A stretch of 64,000 bases of DNA from Dendrolimus kikuchii (taxonomy: Eukaryota > Arthropoda > Insecta > Lepidoptera > Lasiocampidae): contig CM034409.1 of NCBI GenBank assembly GCA_019925095.2, forward strand, positions 2,483,001 to 2,547,000, written 5' to 3'. Position 1 is the first letter of the stretch, and every line of letters starts with the position of its first letter. The position numbers were made by a program, and so were the translations under genes. The notes beneath the pieces were generated by a model. That model was given only the letters and a program-made list of their open reading frames with translations. It was not told where the DNA came from and made no database searches. Shown here piece after piece: positions 21,421-32,593 of this stretch.

Positions 21421-21660
21421 TGTGTGTGTTCAAGTGGATCCCGCAATGGTTTAGATTTACGATTGGACCCGGTAGGTGGCGCCGCTGAACACCTCTTTAA
21501 CAGTGGAACCGATTTTGATGAACTTTTTTGTATTTTTTCAAGTAGATTCGAGAATGGTTTAGATTAATAAATTAAATTAATTGGTCCCGGTTGATAATGC
21601 TGCAATCGTTTTCTAGATTTTTATTTATTAAGGACAAGACAACGTCTGCCGGGTACAATT
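21421..21660 (+). mobile_element. Hel-3 Helitron, decayed
   Basis: GTTCAAGTGGATCCCGCAAT, then GGTAGGTGGCGCCG and ACAACGTCTGCCGGG as in 56514-57208. The terminal CTAG has become TTAG and the 5' end is lost. Confidence 0.65.
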
Positions 21661-22013
21661 AGTATTTCTATATACAAAAATTCATTCTTGTAAAAAAAAA
21701 TATGTAGGTATTAAATCTTATCTGAATCAAAATATTTTTTTGTGAAATATTGAATTTAATTTTTATTTAATCTCTCTCTCTTTTGTCTTATACCACACAT
21801 TAAATACAACCCTGCCACACCTATTAATATTCATAGAGTAATTAATTTGCCGGTCAACACACGTGACCGGGATATACTTATCCAGTGACCCATTAAATGG
21901 GTATGTATGATGGCTGTCTATCCCTTATCCCATTTTGGAACTCAAGACTCGCATGGTTTTTGTGATGGTTAACACAATCAGTGCTGTGATATTTTCAAAT
22001 AAATTCAGCGACT

Positions 22014-22330
22014 TTTATCCGTGCAGGAACAGAGAAATAATACAATTTCCTGCGTTGGGGCGGCCTGTCGTAAGAGGCGGCAAAACAACCTACAGCCAGG
22101 TGGTAGGGCATTTGCCCGACTAGATGACTACCACCCCTGGTCTACAGTATGTCGCCATAAAAACCTTGAGTTGTATTCCGGCATTAGTGACCAGGTTCCA
22201 GTCTCCCTTAAGAGAGCAGCAACGCATTTGTGGCACCTTTGGTGTTGCAAATGTCCATAGGCGATGGTAACCGCTTTCCATCAAGTGGGCCGTCTGCCTG
22301 TCTGCTGAACTCCTGCAATAAAATAAAATA
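22014..22330 (+). mobile_element. S310, full length
   Basis: TTATCCGTGCAGGAAC to CTCCTGCAATAAAATAAAAT. Several CpG-type changes (CCTGCGTTGGGGC). Confidence 0.85.
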
Positions 22331-23075
22331 AAAATATGTTTGAGAGGTAACATTTATCAAGATAGAAAATAGGATAAACATAGAATATTAATACATACAG
22401 AAGATAGATTAATTACATGACCACCGACGGAGGCTATTATCATGTCAAAAAAATTTCAATCTTAAAATATACTACAAAACAAGTAAGTAATGCTCAAGTG
22501 ACAGACATAAACAGATTTGAAATTTTCCATCTACCAAATTTCACAACATTCATAACTGTAACGGGTTCACAAGTTCATATCGGTCACAATGGTAAATAAA
22601 TATCCGGGCGGTGGAAGTGCGGGGTTTGGAACAATAATGAAATTAAATTAAATTAAATCGTTTATTTGTATGAAACATGGATAACAAGGTCTTATGATAT
22701 AGTGAGAACATGTTTCGCCATTTACTGGCGTACAAATTTTCTTAAAAACTAACTATGGTTTATAAACATTATGTATTTTTATTCAATAGTCGTGTATGAT
22801 CACATTTTTGTCATACATTAAAAGATGTATTAAAATTCTATCCTCTTTGGATATATGTAAGATGTTTTTAAAATTACTGATATTTGACTACGTGTATGGT
22901 CCCCCTCCACATATACCCCCTCTTACCCCCACTAAAATGACCCAATGCCCTTACTACCTCTACTTTTACTGCAGTGCATAACATGAAACTTAACCAGCCC
23001 CATAAAGCTGGCTTTAAAAAAAAACGACAAAATGCATTTTAGTCTGGAAGCAAGTTTGTAGTTAATAACAGGCAG
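22331..23075. other. Unassigned AT-rich sequence
   Basis: Includes a short AAATT repeat at about 22635-22657. The 60-codon frames here have no motif. Confidence 0.35.
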
Positions 23076-23391
23076 CTTTTTTTTATTGCAGGATATCAGC
23101 AGACAGGCAGACGGCCCACTTGATGGAAAGCGGTTACCATCGCCTATGGACATTTGCAACACCAAAGTTGCTACAAATGCGCTGCTGCTCTCTTAAGAGA
23201 GACTGGAACCTGGTCACTAATGCCGGAACACAACTCAAGGTTGTTATGGCGACATACTTTAGTAGTATGTAGTAGCCATCCTGTCGGGCAAATGCCCTAC
23301 CACCTGGCTATGGGTTGTTAAGTCGCCTCTTACGACAGGCCGCCCGGCCACAGGAAATTGTATTCTTTCTCCGTTCCTGCACGGATAGAAG
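23076..23391 (-). mobile_element. S310, near full length
   Basis: From poly(T)TATTGCAGGATATCAGC to CCTGCACGGATA. A local rearrangement around 23260-23275 (TAGTAGTATGTAGTAGCC) destroys the first stem-loop. Confidence 0.85.
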
Positions 23392-23462
23392 CTAACAATT
23401 GTTAACATCCTAAATTTATCCAATATAAAGCTCAACACCGACAGTTTTAAAAATCTATAAAT

Positions 23463-23530
23463 CCCTGCCAAGCATTGTCTGGAAGAAATCGCTTTTTAGC
23501 GATAAGGCTGCCCGTTATACTACTATATTA
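23463..23530 (+). repeat. Rep-G fragment
   Basis: GTCTGGAAGAAATCGC, then TTTTTAGCGATAAGGC. No polyadenylation-type end. Confidence 0.6.
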
Positions 23531-23534
23531 TGTA

Positions 23535-23880
23535 TTTTTACAAGCTTTTATGTAACTTGTAATGGATGTAGTACCTACCTATGTATGTAGTTATGTACCA
23601 TATGAGTTCGGGTGAAATCTTGCAAGTTAAATTTGACCAACTTCCCGGTTTCCGATTGAGCTGAAATTTTGCACGCATATATACATCGCGTGACAATGCA
23701 ATAATATGGTACCATGGAGCTGATCTGATGATGGAGTCGGAAGGTGGCCATAAGAACTTGTGTACTAAACAAGATAGACCCGTCGTGTTTGGGCTCGTTT
23801 TACTTGTATTGGCTAGCACTCTGCTGCTACATAATATCCAGGATCTCAACAGCTTGTATTTAAAAAGCTTTTTAAAAATG
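23535..23880 (+). repeat. Rep-E dispersed repeat
   Basis: CTTCCCGGTTTCCGATTGAG, then ATGGAGTCGGAAGGTGGCC and GACCCGTCGTGTTTGGG. Closely similar to 35105-35418. Confidence 0.7.
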
Positions 23881-23936
23881 CTTATTCTAATTCTCTTTGT
23901 TTATACTTTCGTATACAAATACAATATATATTGTAC

Positions 23937-24300
23937 TCGCCATTCATTCCATTCTTTCATTCCTTCCCATTCCATACCCAAAATCTCCCCCCTCTACCCT
24001 CTTCCCGCCAAAAAAAACGAGACGTTGCAAAATCCGCTCGCTACGTACACGTACTAAAAGTCTCTACTCAAAAATATTAAAAATAAAATCTCAAAATCAA
24101 TCCATCCGCGCCGCGACGTGAATAAAACTTATATATATTTTTAAGGTATTATTCTTTAAGTATTTTGGCATAGAAAATATATTATAATTTAATATTTCAA
24201 TATATATTAAACTTAGAAGATGTGAGAGTGTTTCTACTGGTGCCTGCTCATAGCTATCGAAGGACACGACAAATTTGTGCAAGGTGCGTACCCTTTGACC
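23937..24300 (+). repeat. Rep-L, with ~190-bp insertion
   Basis: Ends match 51291-51500 inverted (TTCCTTCCCATTCCATACCC and CATAGCTATCGAAGGACACG). About 24022-24205 has no counterpart there and is probably an insertion. Confidence 0.55.
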
Positions 24301-24301
24301 T

Positions 24302-24779
<478 letters not shown>

Positions 24780-24783
<4 letters not shown>

Positions 24784-25283
24784 CAATATATATATTGATA
24801 TTATTATTTTTTAGATCTTATCTTATTGCATTAAAGTTCGAAATTGTATAATAATATATAGCGGTCAGCATTTTTCGTTTCGGTTACACTTTTGTGTGTG
24901 GCTCCCATCAGGCGAGTAATATGCGATAAGAAATTTCGTTGCAAAATTAAAAACTACCATAAACATATTTACAGATAAAAGATCTATAACAGTTTCAATA
25001 AAATGATGAATATCAATAATAAATAACAAAACATTTTCAAGTTATTCAACCGTGATTTGCGAAAATCCTACAAAAAGACATAAAGCCTTTTGAATTCATT
25101 GAATATGTTATTTTCATCCACTTATAAAGCTCAATTTCATAACGCTCATAACATACGTGTTCGAAATAGCTCGTTTAATCCTCACGATTTACTTATATTT
25201 TCGCAAACTAACCAAAGGATTTATAATTTGATATAAAACTCGTAAAACAGCTGTGGCAGAACAAAGTCTATATTATACAACTG
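24780..25283. other. Mostly unassigned; Rep-M at 24857-24942
   Basis: 24857-24942 (AGCGGTCAGCATTTTTCG, then GTTACACTTTTGTG and GGCTCCCATCAGGCGA) matches 46090-46186 inverted. The remainder is not recognised. Confidence 0.45.
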
Positions 25284-25294
25284 TCATGTAGGTA

Positions 25295-26041
25295 AAGTAA
25301 GCAGGAAGACTAAAATTCGCGTCTACAAAACTGTCATTAGACCAATTTTGATGTACGGCTGTGAGGCCTGGACACTGACACTGAAGGAGGAGAACCAATT
25401 GTTGGTCACAGAGAGGAAAAATTTTCTTAGAAAAATCTTGGGCCTAACAATATAATAATAATAATAATAATCGGCAGACAAACACACACATTGTATATCC
25501 CCAAATTAAGCAAGTTACGCTTGTGTTATGAGTAATATACAACGGACTACTCTGGGGCCGATCCCAGACACCCAGACCATAGTAAATAACGGACAAAATA
25601 CGTTTTCAGAAATTTACTATACCAGGAATCGAACCCGGAGCCTCTGCGTTGAAATGAGGTAGGCCGGCAAAGGCTTAGCCCGCTCAACCACAGAGGCCGT
25701 CAAATAAAAGAAGATGGCAGCTGGAGGGTCCGAACCAACTCCGAGATAGAAGACCTCATGGCCGAGCCCAACGTAATTGGGGAGATAAAATCTCACCGTC
25801 TCCGCTGGCTCGGTCATGTAGAGCGGATGGAGGAGGATCGGGGAGTGAAGAAAGCATACTTGGGGCGACCAGTCGGTCGACGACCCAAGTATCGCTGGAA
25901 GGAGAGAGTGGAAGCTGACCTGACCGCACTACAAGCCCACAATTGGCAAGACACTGCGCAGGACAGAGGAAAGTGGCGTGCTCTCGTTTCGGAGGCCAAG
26001 ACTCACTTTGGGTCGCTGAGCCAACGGAGTTAGTTAGTTAG
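25295..26041 (+). pseudogene. LINE-T 3' fragment with TTAG tail, SINE-interrupted
   Basis: Encodes the reverse-transcriptase C-terminal region: KIRVYKTVIRPILMYGCEAW (25310-25370), ERKNFLRKILG, then EIKSHRLRWLGHVERM, GRPVGRRPKYRWK and a stop at 26031-26033. The stop is embedded in the tail (TTAG)3, so the 3' UTR is nearly nil. A perfect 11-bp duplication TCATGTAGGTA flanks it (25284-25294 and 26042-26052). It is 5'-truncated and split by tSINE-1. It belongs near the RTE type but is distinct from RTE-A. Confidence 0.85.
25453..25700 (-). mobile_element. tSINE-1 nested in LINE-T
   Basis: Complement B box GGTTCGATTCC (25635-25625) and A box TGGTTGAGCGG (25690-25680). (ATT)n tail at 25453-25470. 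It separates the GYCEAW half of LINE-T from its GHVERM half. Confidence 0.85.
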
Positions 26042-26198
26042 TCATGTAGGTAGGATAAAATTTTCAATGTACGAGAATAAATCTACGTTATGCCGATTTC
26101 AGAACGTGTAACGCCATCTAGTTACTTTTCACCAGAACTAAACAGTAGCATGTATTCAAATATATAGATTTGAGATATAAATTAGATTATGTGCTTTA

Positions 26199-26510
26199 TC
26201 CGTACAGGAACGGAGAAAGAATACAATTTCCTGCGGCCGGGCGGCCTGTCGTCAGAGGCGACTAAACAACCCACAGCCAGGTGGTAGGGCATTTGCCCGA
26301 CTGGATGGCTACCACCCCTGGTCTAAAGCATGTCGCCATAACAACCTTGAGTTGTGTTCCGGCATTAGTGACCAGGTTCCAATCTCCCGTAAGAGAGCAA
26401 CAGCGCATTTGTAGCAACTTTGCTGTTGCAAATGTCCATAGGCGATGGTAACCGCTTTCCATCAAGTGGGCCGTCTGCCTGTCTGCTGATCTCCTGCAAG
26501 AAAAAAAAAA
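26199..26510 (+). mobile_element. S310, full length
   Basis: TTATCCGTACAGGAACGG to CTCCTGCAAGA11. Both stem-loops intact. Confidence 0.9.
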
Positions 26511-26865
26511 ACACCACATATTTTTGGTATTCTTATTCCATGTCTTACATTATATAAACAAATCAATCCTTTTTGAAAAGTCCCATAAAATAGCGAACAT
26601 TATATTTAGTTGTTGTCCCGTATTCGAAATAAATTTATGGGGGTGCTAGAAACATAACCTTGTAAACATAATACAAAAACAATGGAAGTAAGCCTTCCAA
26701 ATACAATATTGGAAATGTTCCTAACTTCCCTACGCACATTACGTTCTTTTGAAATTGTATTTAAAGCTCCACCGTTGTGTAAGCCGGCCACATTTATCGC
26801 AGGACGGATGGCTGATGGAGCAGACGGATCCTGGAGTACAAATCACATTTTCGTAAACATATTTC
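26511..26865. other. Unassigned
   Basis: No frame or repeat recognised. Confidence 0.35.
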
Positions 26866-27150
26866 TTATCCGTGCAGGAACGGAGAAAGAATACAATTTC
26901 CTGCGGCCCGGCGGCCTGTCGTAAGAGGGGACTAAACAACCCACAGCCAGGTGGTAGAGTATTTGCTCGACTGGATGGCGACCACCCCTGGTCTAGAGTA
27001 TGCCGCCATAACAACCTTGTGTTGTGTTCCGGCATTAATGACCAGGTTCCAGTCTCCTTTAAGAGAGCAGCAGCGCATTTATAGCACCTTTGGTGTTGCA
27101 AATGTCCATAGGCGACGGTCAGCTGAACTCCTGCAATAAAAAAAAAATAA
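26866..27150 (+). mobile_element. S310 with 3' deletion
   Basis: TTATCCGTGCAGG onward, but the ~35 bp between GGCGACGGT and CAGCTGAACTCC are missing (rest of GGTAACCGC... motif). A-tail present. Confidence 0.85.
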
Positions 27151-27399
27151 AAAAAAACATAAATTTAAAATAAATAAAAACAACAATACTCTTTATTGTA
27201 CACCAACACAAAAAAACAAAAACACATCATCATATAGAGTTTTTGGTGGGAACTGAAAGGAGACGTTGTGCTTTGCAGTTTTATTTTCTAAAAATGTGCA
27301 AAATTACTCTAAAATGAACAATAGTTGTAGGATATTGATAGTTTTTGAGTAGTACTTTATGTGTTTTTACGAGAAATGTGAACTATATAGGTTAAATGT

Positions 27400-27512
27400 G
27401 GCCTTTCGAGTTTTCACAAGAACTCCGTTGAATGACGTCGATTGTAGCCTACAATACAACGGCGCCTGGCTTAAAGACTTAGTTGCCAAGCCTTAAACAT
27501 AAAAAAAACATT
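27400..27512 (+). repeat. Rep-N LINE 3' end
   Basis: TGGCCTTTCGAGTTTTCACA, then CTGGCTTAAAGACTTAG and TTGCCAAGCCTTAAAC, as at 54858-55022. Confidence 0.6.
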
Positions 27513-27539
27513 ATCATATCTTAAAATTAGAAGGTAAGT

Positions 27540-27605
27540 ACAATGGGTGGCCTTATTGCTTAAAGCAATCTCTTCCAGGCAACCTTTGGATGGACAAGAA
27601 TCTTA
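27540..27605 (-). repeat. Rep-G fragment
   Basis: GCTTAAAGCAATCTCTTCCA, then GGCAACCT. A matching CTTTATTGTACACCA end lies separately at 27188. Confidence 0.55.
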
Positions 27606-27651
27606 TTCACAATAATTTGTTGGCGTGCTTAGCTTAAGATTATACTAATTA

Positions 27652-27800
27652 TCTATACAATAATATTATAACGCTGAAGAGTTTGTTTGTTTGTTTAAAA
27701 GCGCTAGTCTCAGGAACCGCTGGTCCGATTTGAAAAATTCTTTCAGTGTTGAATAGTACATTAATCGAGGAAGGCTATAGGTTATATTATATTTTTAAAA
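27652..27800 (+). mobile_element. Hel-1 Helitron, 5' part
   Basis: TCTATACAATAATATTATAA, then GCTGAAGAGTTTG and GAGGAAGGCTATAGG. The 3' end with CTAG is not found. Confidence 0.65.
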
Positions 27801-28211
27801 AATTAGGGATCCTTACTAAAAGTCCAATAATGTAACCCGAGGTGTAAAAAAATGTCCCGAAAAAATCCTTACACGGCGTGCGCTGCGAAAATTATTGATT
27901 ATAGAACAAAACAATGTACTACCACTTTTCAGAACATATAATTGTCTACAAAATTATTGCGTAACCATATGTCTACCTATTGTAGTTATCTCACAATAAG
28001 TGTTTTCTTTTATTTTTTTAAATAATTAAAATGTCGTCGCTTCAAAAACTCTTTATTTTGTACCTTGGTATTAATCCTTATCAAAATAAATTACTTCATA
28101 TTCAAGACGAATTCAATACCTTTCTAGAACTTTTTGAATTATTCAATTCGGACGTTTCATTCAAAAGATATCGCGATATTTAAACTGTAAGTATTAGTGT
28201 TGTAGCCAAAT
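27801..28211. other. Unassigned AT-rich sequence
   Basis: No frame or repeat recognised. Confidence 0.35.
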
Positions 28212-28425
28212 ATACTAATAGTTTGATTGAACGCGCTAATCTCAGGAACTACAGGTATGATTTGAAAAATTCTTTCAGTGTTGGATAGCCCATTTATCGA
28301 GGAAGGCTATAGGCTATATATTATCACGCTAAAACCAATAGGAGCGGAGCACCAATGAATAATGTTTCAAAATCGGAGGGTTTTGAAAGCAAATTCCACG
28401 CGGACGACGTCGCGGGCACAGCTAG
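28212..28425 (+). mobile_element. Hel-1 Helitron, 5' end lost
   Basis: TACTAATAGTTTGATTGAAC to GTCGCGGGCACAGCTAG|T with the subterminal hairpin CGCGGACGACGTCGCG. Confidence 0.75.
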
Positions 28426-28539
28426 TAATATATATAATATGATGAGAAAAATATTTATTTCATTAGATATAACTTAATTTTGAATTAAACTAAATAAAAC
28501 TATATACACAAATTAAAATTAAACTATAAAATATAGTGC

Positions 28540-29136
28540 CAGATCGCTGTCAGTTGGAAACGTGCCCAAAAGACTGACTACATTACCTCGATGTATGGTA
28601 ACGCTAATGCGTTGTCCGAGGTACTGACCAGTCTTTTAGTCACGTGAGATGTCTACCAGGGGTTTCGCTACGTCTCGATAAAGTTTGTGCGCCTCAGGCC
28701 CCCATGGTCCCAGGGTCTCGACCCCAAAAACCGCAAATATGTAACAATTTCCGATGGCGGAATATTTGCAGCATTTTAGGGCCTCCTGTTGTGCAGCAGC
28801 TGTACCTGCAGACATTCTAGTGGCTGGAAAATGGGACGCCGCCAGAGTATAAACAGAAGACGCGTCCCATACTAAAGGGCAACCCATGCTCCAGGGCACC
28901 AAAGATATTCCATCGGGTCTCTTGCCATCGTCACGGTACAAGCCGTTCGGTTCTAGAACGGCAGGTATCCCGGCGGTGAGAAGAGCCCAACGGATTATGT
29001 CATTAAGTGCTGCATGCTCTACTGGGAGCCCATTCCAATTGAAATAAAAATAATGTGTTTTGTGCAGTTCACACGCAGTAGAAGTGAAACAAAGTGTGAC
29101 AAGGGGTGGGAGGGATTCTAGATTTCGTGACGTCAC
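28540..29136 (-). pseudogene. LINE-N C-terminal nuclease-like domain
   Basis: The complement frame 29136-28636 (166 codons) contains PVEHAALNDIIRWAL, LEPNGLYRDDGKRPDG, PLVWDASSVYT, SHFPATR and VETLGPWGPEAHKLYRD. After a single TAA at 28636-28638 the same frame continues with GQYLGQRISVTIHRGNVVS to about 28560, so one nonsense change breaks an otherwise intact tail. RPDG and WDA-x suggest PD-(D/E)XK fold residues (inferred). Of the three LINE-N pieces here, this is the best preserved. The reverse-transcriptase part is absent. Confidence 0.7.
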
Positions 29137-29365
29137 ATTTCATATACTTATTATATCCTCATAATATATTTAAGCATCAAAAACACGAAATTCGAAGTAT
29201 TAACGAAAAACTGCAAAACATTTCCAAATCTATCTATATGAGCAGTGTTTAAATGATTAAATATAATGTATTCTATCTCATTCTCTCGCAGGCTTAGTCC
29301 TATATATTTATGTGTTTTTTTTAAAGACGTTTCACTTCGAAAGAGATTATTCTTTTATATTTATA

Positions 29366-29811
29366 CTAGAGGCCCCGGCAGTCGTTGTCCTGCTCTGAAA
29401 AAATAAAAATCTAGGACCCGATCCCAGCGCCACCAACCGGTTCTAATTGCGAATCTAAACCATCCGGGAACCCACTCAAACACACAAAAACAAAATCACC
29501 AAAATCGATCCCAGTGATTAGGAGGATTCTAGAACCCGATCTCAGCGCCACCTACCGGTTCTTTTTACGAATCTAAACCATCCGGGAACCCACTCAAACA
29601 CACAAAAACAAAATCACCAAAATCGCTCCAGGTGATAAGGAGAATTGTAGAACCCGATCTCAGCGCCACCTACCGCTTCCAATTGTGGATCTAAACTATC
29701 CCGGGACCCACTCAAACACACACACAAAATTTCATCCAAATCGGTAAAGTCGTTCTCAAGTTGTAAAATTACAACGAAAAGTGTCATTGATTTTTATATA
29801 TAATATATAGA
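29366..29811 (-). mobile_element. Hel-3 Helitron with three internal repeats
   Basis: On the complement TCTATATATTATATATAAAA to GCCGGGGCCTCTAG between A and T. Internal units of ~118 bp recur at about 29461, 29579 and 29698 (each CCGGGAACCCACTCAAACAC). Confidence 0.85.
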
Positions 29812-30168
29812 TTCCGAAAAAAATTCTAACATGAACGTCGTATAAGCAGGGCTTAAATGCAAATCTCCCATCTTGATGCGAAATATAGTTAAGCTACGAC
29901 GGAATGGAATTTATCAATGGCGTAAAGGTTTTCTGATGAAGCGAGCTGTCAATTTATGAACGTAACCGTTCGGCAGGTTTCTGTTACTGGTATAAATTGA
30001 CCTAGTTATTCTAAAATGGACATCCGTAAACAATATTGTTGCGAGTCAATACTAATCCTTTGCATATGTCTTATTGCCTATTTGAATTTGAGTAATCTAT
30101 ATCGAACTATAACGAAAACTATTGTCTTGTGGTATTTTAAGAAACACTTTTTAATTATATTAATAATA
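29812..30168. other. Unassigned; mariner target flank
   Basis: No frame or repeat recognised. Ends in the TA used by the mariner. Confidence 0.4.
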
Positions 30169-31438
30169 GGTTGAGGAAAAAGTCTTCGCATATAGTATGT
30201 ATGAACTTGTAATAAGATCTCTTTGGCTGTACCATTTGTATCTGGCTGGTTTTGGTATCATTAAAAAGTTTTAATTTTAAAGAAGACAATTCCAAATTCA
30301 AATTAGGAAAATCTGTGATTTTCATTTGTTTTTGTTAAACTGAGTGAATCTAATGAAGAAATTTGATACATTTTAAAATTTTACTACAAAAAAGGTAAAA
30401 ATACAACACAAGCCGCGAAAAAATTTGTGATGTTTATGGACCTAATGCAGTATCTGTGAGAGTAACGCAAATTTGGTTTAAGCGTTTTCAATCCGGAAAT
30501 TTTGATATCAAAGATGCACGTCGCTCTGGTCGCCCTGTTACGGACAAAATTGATGCCATTTTTGAAAAAGTGGAGCAAGATCGGCATATTAGTAGTTACG
30601 ATGTAGCTGGAGAACTGGGAATTGACCACAAAACGGTTTTGGCGCATTTGAAAAAAGCTGGGTACACAAAAAAGCTCGATATTTGGGTGCCTCGTGAGCT
30701 CACTGAAAGAAACCTAAAGAACCGTGTACTCATTTGTGATTCTTTATTACGACGTAATGAAACCCAACCATTTTTGAAGAAGCTGATAACTGGTGATGAA
30801 AAGTGGATCACGTACGACAAGAACGTGCGAAAAAGATCGTGGTCAAAGGCCGGTCAGGCTTCACAGACTGTGGCGAAACCCGGGTTAACTCGCAACAAGG
30901 TGATGCTGTGTGTATGGTGGGATTGGAAGGGCATTATTCATTATGAGCTGTTACCGCCAGGCAGGACCATCGATTCTGAACTGTACTGCGAACAACTGAT
31001 GAGATTAAAGCAAAAAGTCGAGAGAAAGCGGCCGGAATTAATCAACAGAAGGGATGTGGTTTTTCACCATGATAACGCTAGACCTCACACATATTTAGCC
31101 ACTCAGCAAAAATTACGAGAGTTTGGCTGGGAGGTGTTAATGCATCCGCCGTATAGTCCTGACCTTGCACCTTCAGATTTTCACCTGTTTCGGTCTCTGC
31201 AGAATTCCTTAGGCAGTGTCAGGTTAACATCACGAGAGATCTGCCAAAACCACTTGTCGCAGTTCTTTGATCAGAAACCCTAAAATTTATATAGCAATGG
31301 GATCACGTCCCTACCTACAAGATGGCAAAAAGTTATCCAACAAAATGGCACCTACATACTTTAGTCAAACGTAAATAAACTTTATAAAAAAACCTTTTGA
31401 ATTTTTATATAAAATGCGAAGAAACTTTTTCCCCAACC
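30169..31438 (+). mobile_element. mariner-family DNA transposon, 1.27 kb
   Basis: Terminal inverted repeats: left GGTTGAGGAAAAAGTCTTCG (30169-30188) and right CGAAGAAACTTTTTCCCCAA (ending 31436) pair with two indel/substitution differences. Flanked by TA on both sides (30167-30168, 31439-31440), the target of this family. Length and inner D,D34D transposase fit mariner. It is not nested and carries no other insertion, so it may be younger than many neighbours, yet its gene is dead. Confidence 0.92.
30340..31364 (+). pseudogene. mariner transposase, inactivated
   Basis: The enzyme cuts and joins transposon ends in the nucleus. The visible frame 30456-31283 includes a helix-turn-helix region (QIWFKRFQSGNFD and DVAGELGIDHKTVLAHLKKAG), WVPREL linker (residues 78-82, usually WVPHEL), and the catalytic triad D114 (TGDEKW), D206 (HHDNARPH) and D241 (YSPDLAPSD), 34 residues between the last two. 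Defects: TGA at 30364-30366 in the N-terminal frame, a one-base loss in the A run at 30418-30423 that shifts frame, and TAA at 31281-31283 ahead of the natural end at TAG 31362-31364. The frame's first codon is GTG inside the gene, not a true start. It most resembles the silk-moth mariners; subfamily not certain. Confidence 0.92.
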
Positions 31439-31440
31439 TA

Positions 31441-31764
31441 ATATTAAATTTATTTTAGTATTATACAGCAAGTACTCATTATTTTAGACATTAATCTTAA
31501 TCTTATTCGATGTTAATGTCTCCGTGTTCTATTAGTAAGAGGGGGCGAGGAGGTCGGTGGTAATTCACCTGTCACTGCTGTCAACCACTATTGACAGTGA
31601 CGTTTTATTATACAGATTACATATTACTACAAAGCATGCCGATCTAAAGTACCTACAATTAATTATAAGTTACGACGAACTCGCACAATAATTAACTACC
31701 CTAAAGCGCTACAATGACATGTGTATCCGACCAAAGTCGAAGTGGGAATGAACTATCGTTATTT
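31441..31764. other. Unassigned
   Basis: 31570-31605 has a short inverted repeat (GTCACTGCTGTCAACC / TTGACAGTGAC). Nothing else seen. Confidence 0.35.
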
Positions 31765-32035
31765 TTTGTGCAGGATCCAGCTGAATTGCCGCAGATGGTG
31801 GATTTTGCCAGGTTTTAGGGCTTTTGCCCGACTGGATTGCTACCACCCCTGGTCTAAAGTATGTCGCCATAACAACCTTGAGTTGTGTTCCGGCATTAGT
31901 GACCAGGTTCCAGTCTCCCTAAGAGAGCAGCCCCGCATTTGTAGCAAATTTGGTGTTGCAAGTCCATAGGCGATGGTAACCGCTTTCCATCAAGTGGGCC
32001 GTCTGCCTGTCTGCTGATTTTCTCTAATAAAAAAA
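31765..32035 (+). mobile_element. S310, 5' part replaced
   Basis: From GGGCTTTTGCCCGACTGG onward typical. The first ~45 bp (CAGGATCCAGCTGAATTG) are strongly diverged. Confidence 0.8.
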
Positions 32036-32418
32036 AAGATGGCTGTTTCAGCGATACCGGGCTTGGTTTCGGGCGTTTCGCTCGCTTTCATATCCGATTA
32101 GTAATCATAACTACCCGCAAATATTGCAATAGTAAAATAATAAGTGGCACTACCTGGAACAAATGTTATTATTAACAACCTGTTTTTTCTTACGACATTA
32201 ATTTATGATTAAAATTTTTCATGGTCGTAATAAAATTATCTTCTAATACTGGTATTAGACGGATCAAGCAAATTGAATCAATTCGGTTGAAAGGACACCA
32301 CCGTGTATGAATTATTAAAGATTGTGCAGACATGGATCACTTTGGTTGAATCATCCGAATTGAAAGAAAGAAATGAACCGTGTAACATCGGCTTGATATA
32401 TACTTACTTATTACTATG
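32036..32418. other. Unassigned
   Basis: No frame or repeat recognised. Confidence 0.35.
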
Positions 32419-32429
32419 TATTAGAAATT

Positions 32430-32582
32430 GTCAGGAGCCTTAAGAACAGACGAGCTTGCATGACAAGAGTTATGAATGTCAAAGAGGCAAGTGAGGTGTG
32501 TAAGAATAAGCCTAAATGGCACTCTGTTGTTCGTGCCTACCCCGCAAGGGAACTGGCGTGAAGTTATGTATGTATGTATGTA
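32430..32582 (+). mobile_element. RTE-A 3' fragment
   Basis: Perfect 11-bp duplication TATTAGAAATT (32419-32429 and 32583-32593). Confidence 0.9.
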
Positions 32583-32593
32583 TGTATTAGAAA

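Noticed and set aside
22120..22353. Recurring ORF with LMESGYHRLWTFATPKV
   Set aside because: Antisense read-through of S310, open in many copies only because the copies are similar; no protein motif.
30456..30458. Start codon of mariner transposase
   Set aside because: It is a GTG inside the gene; homologous coding continues upstream through a frameshift and a stop.
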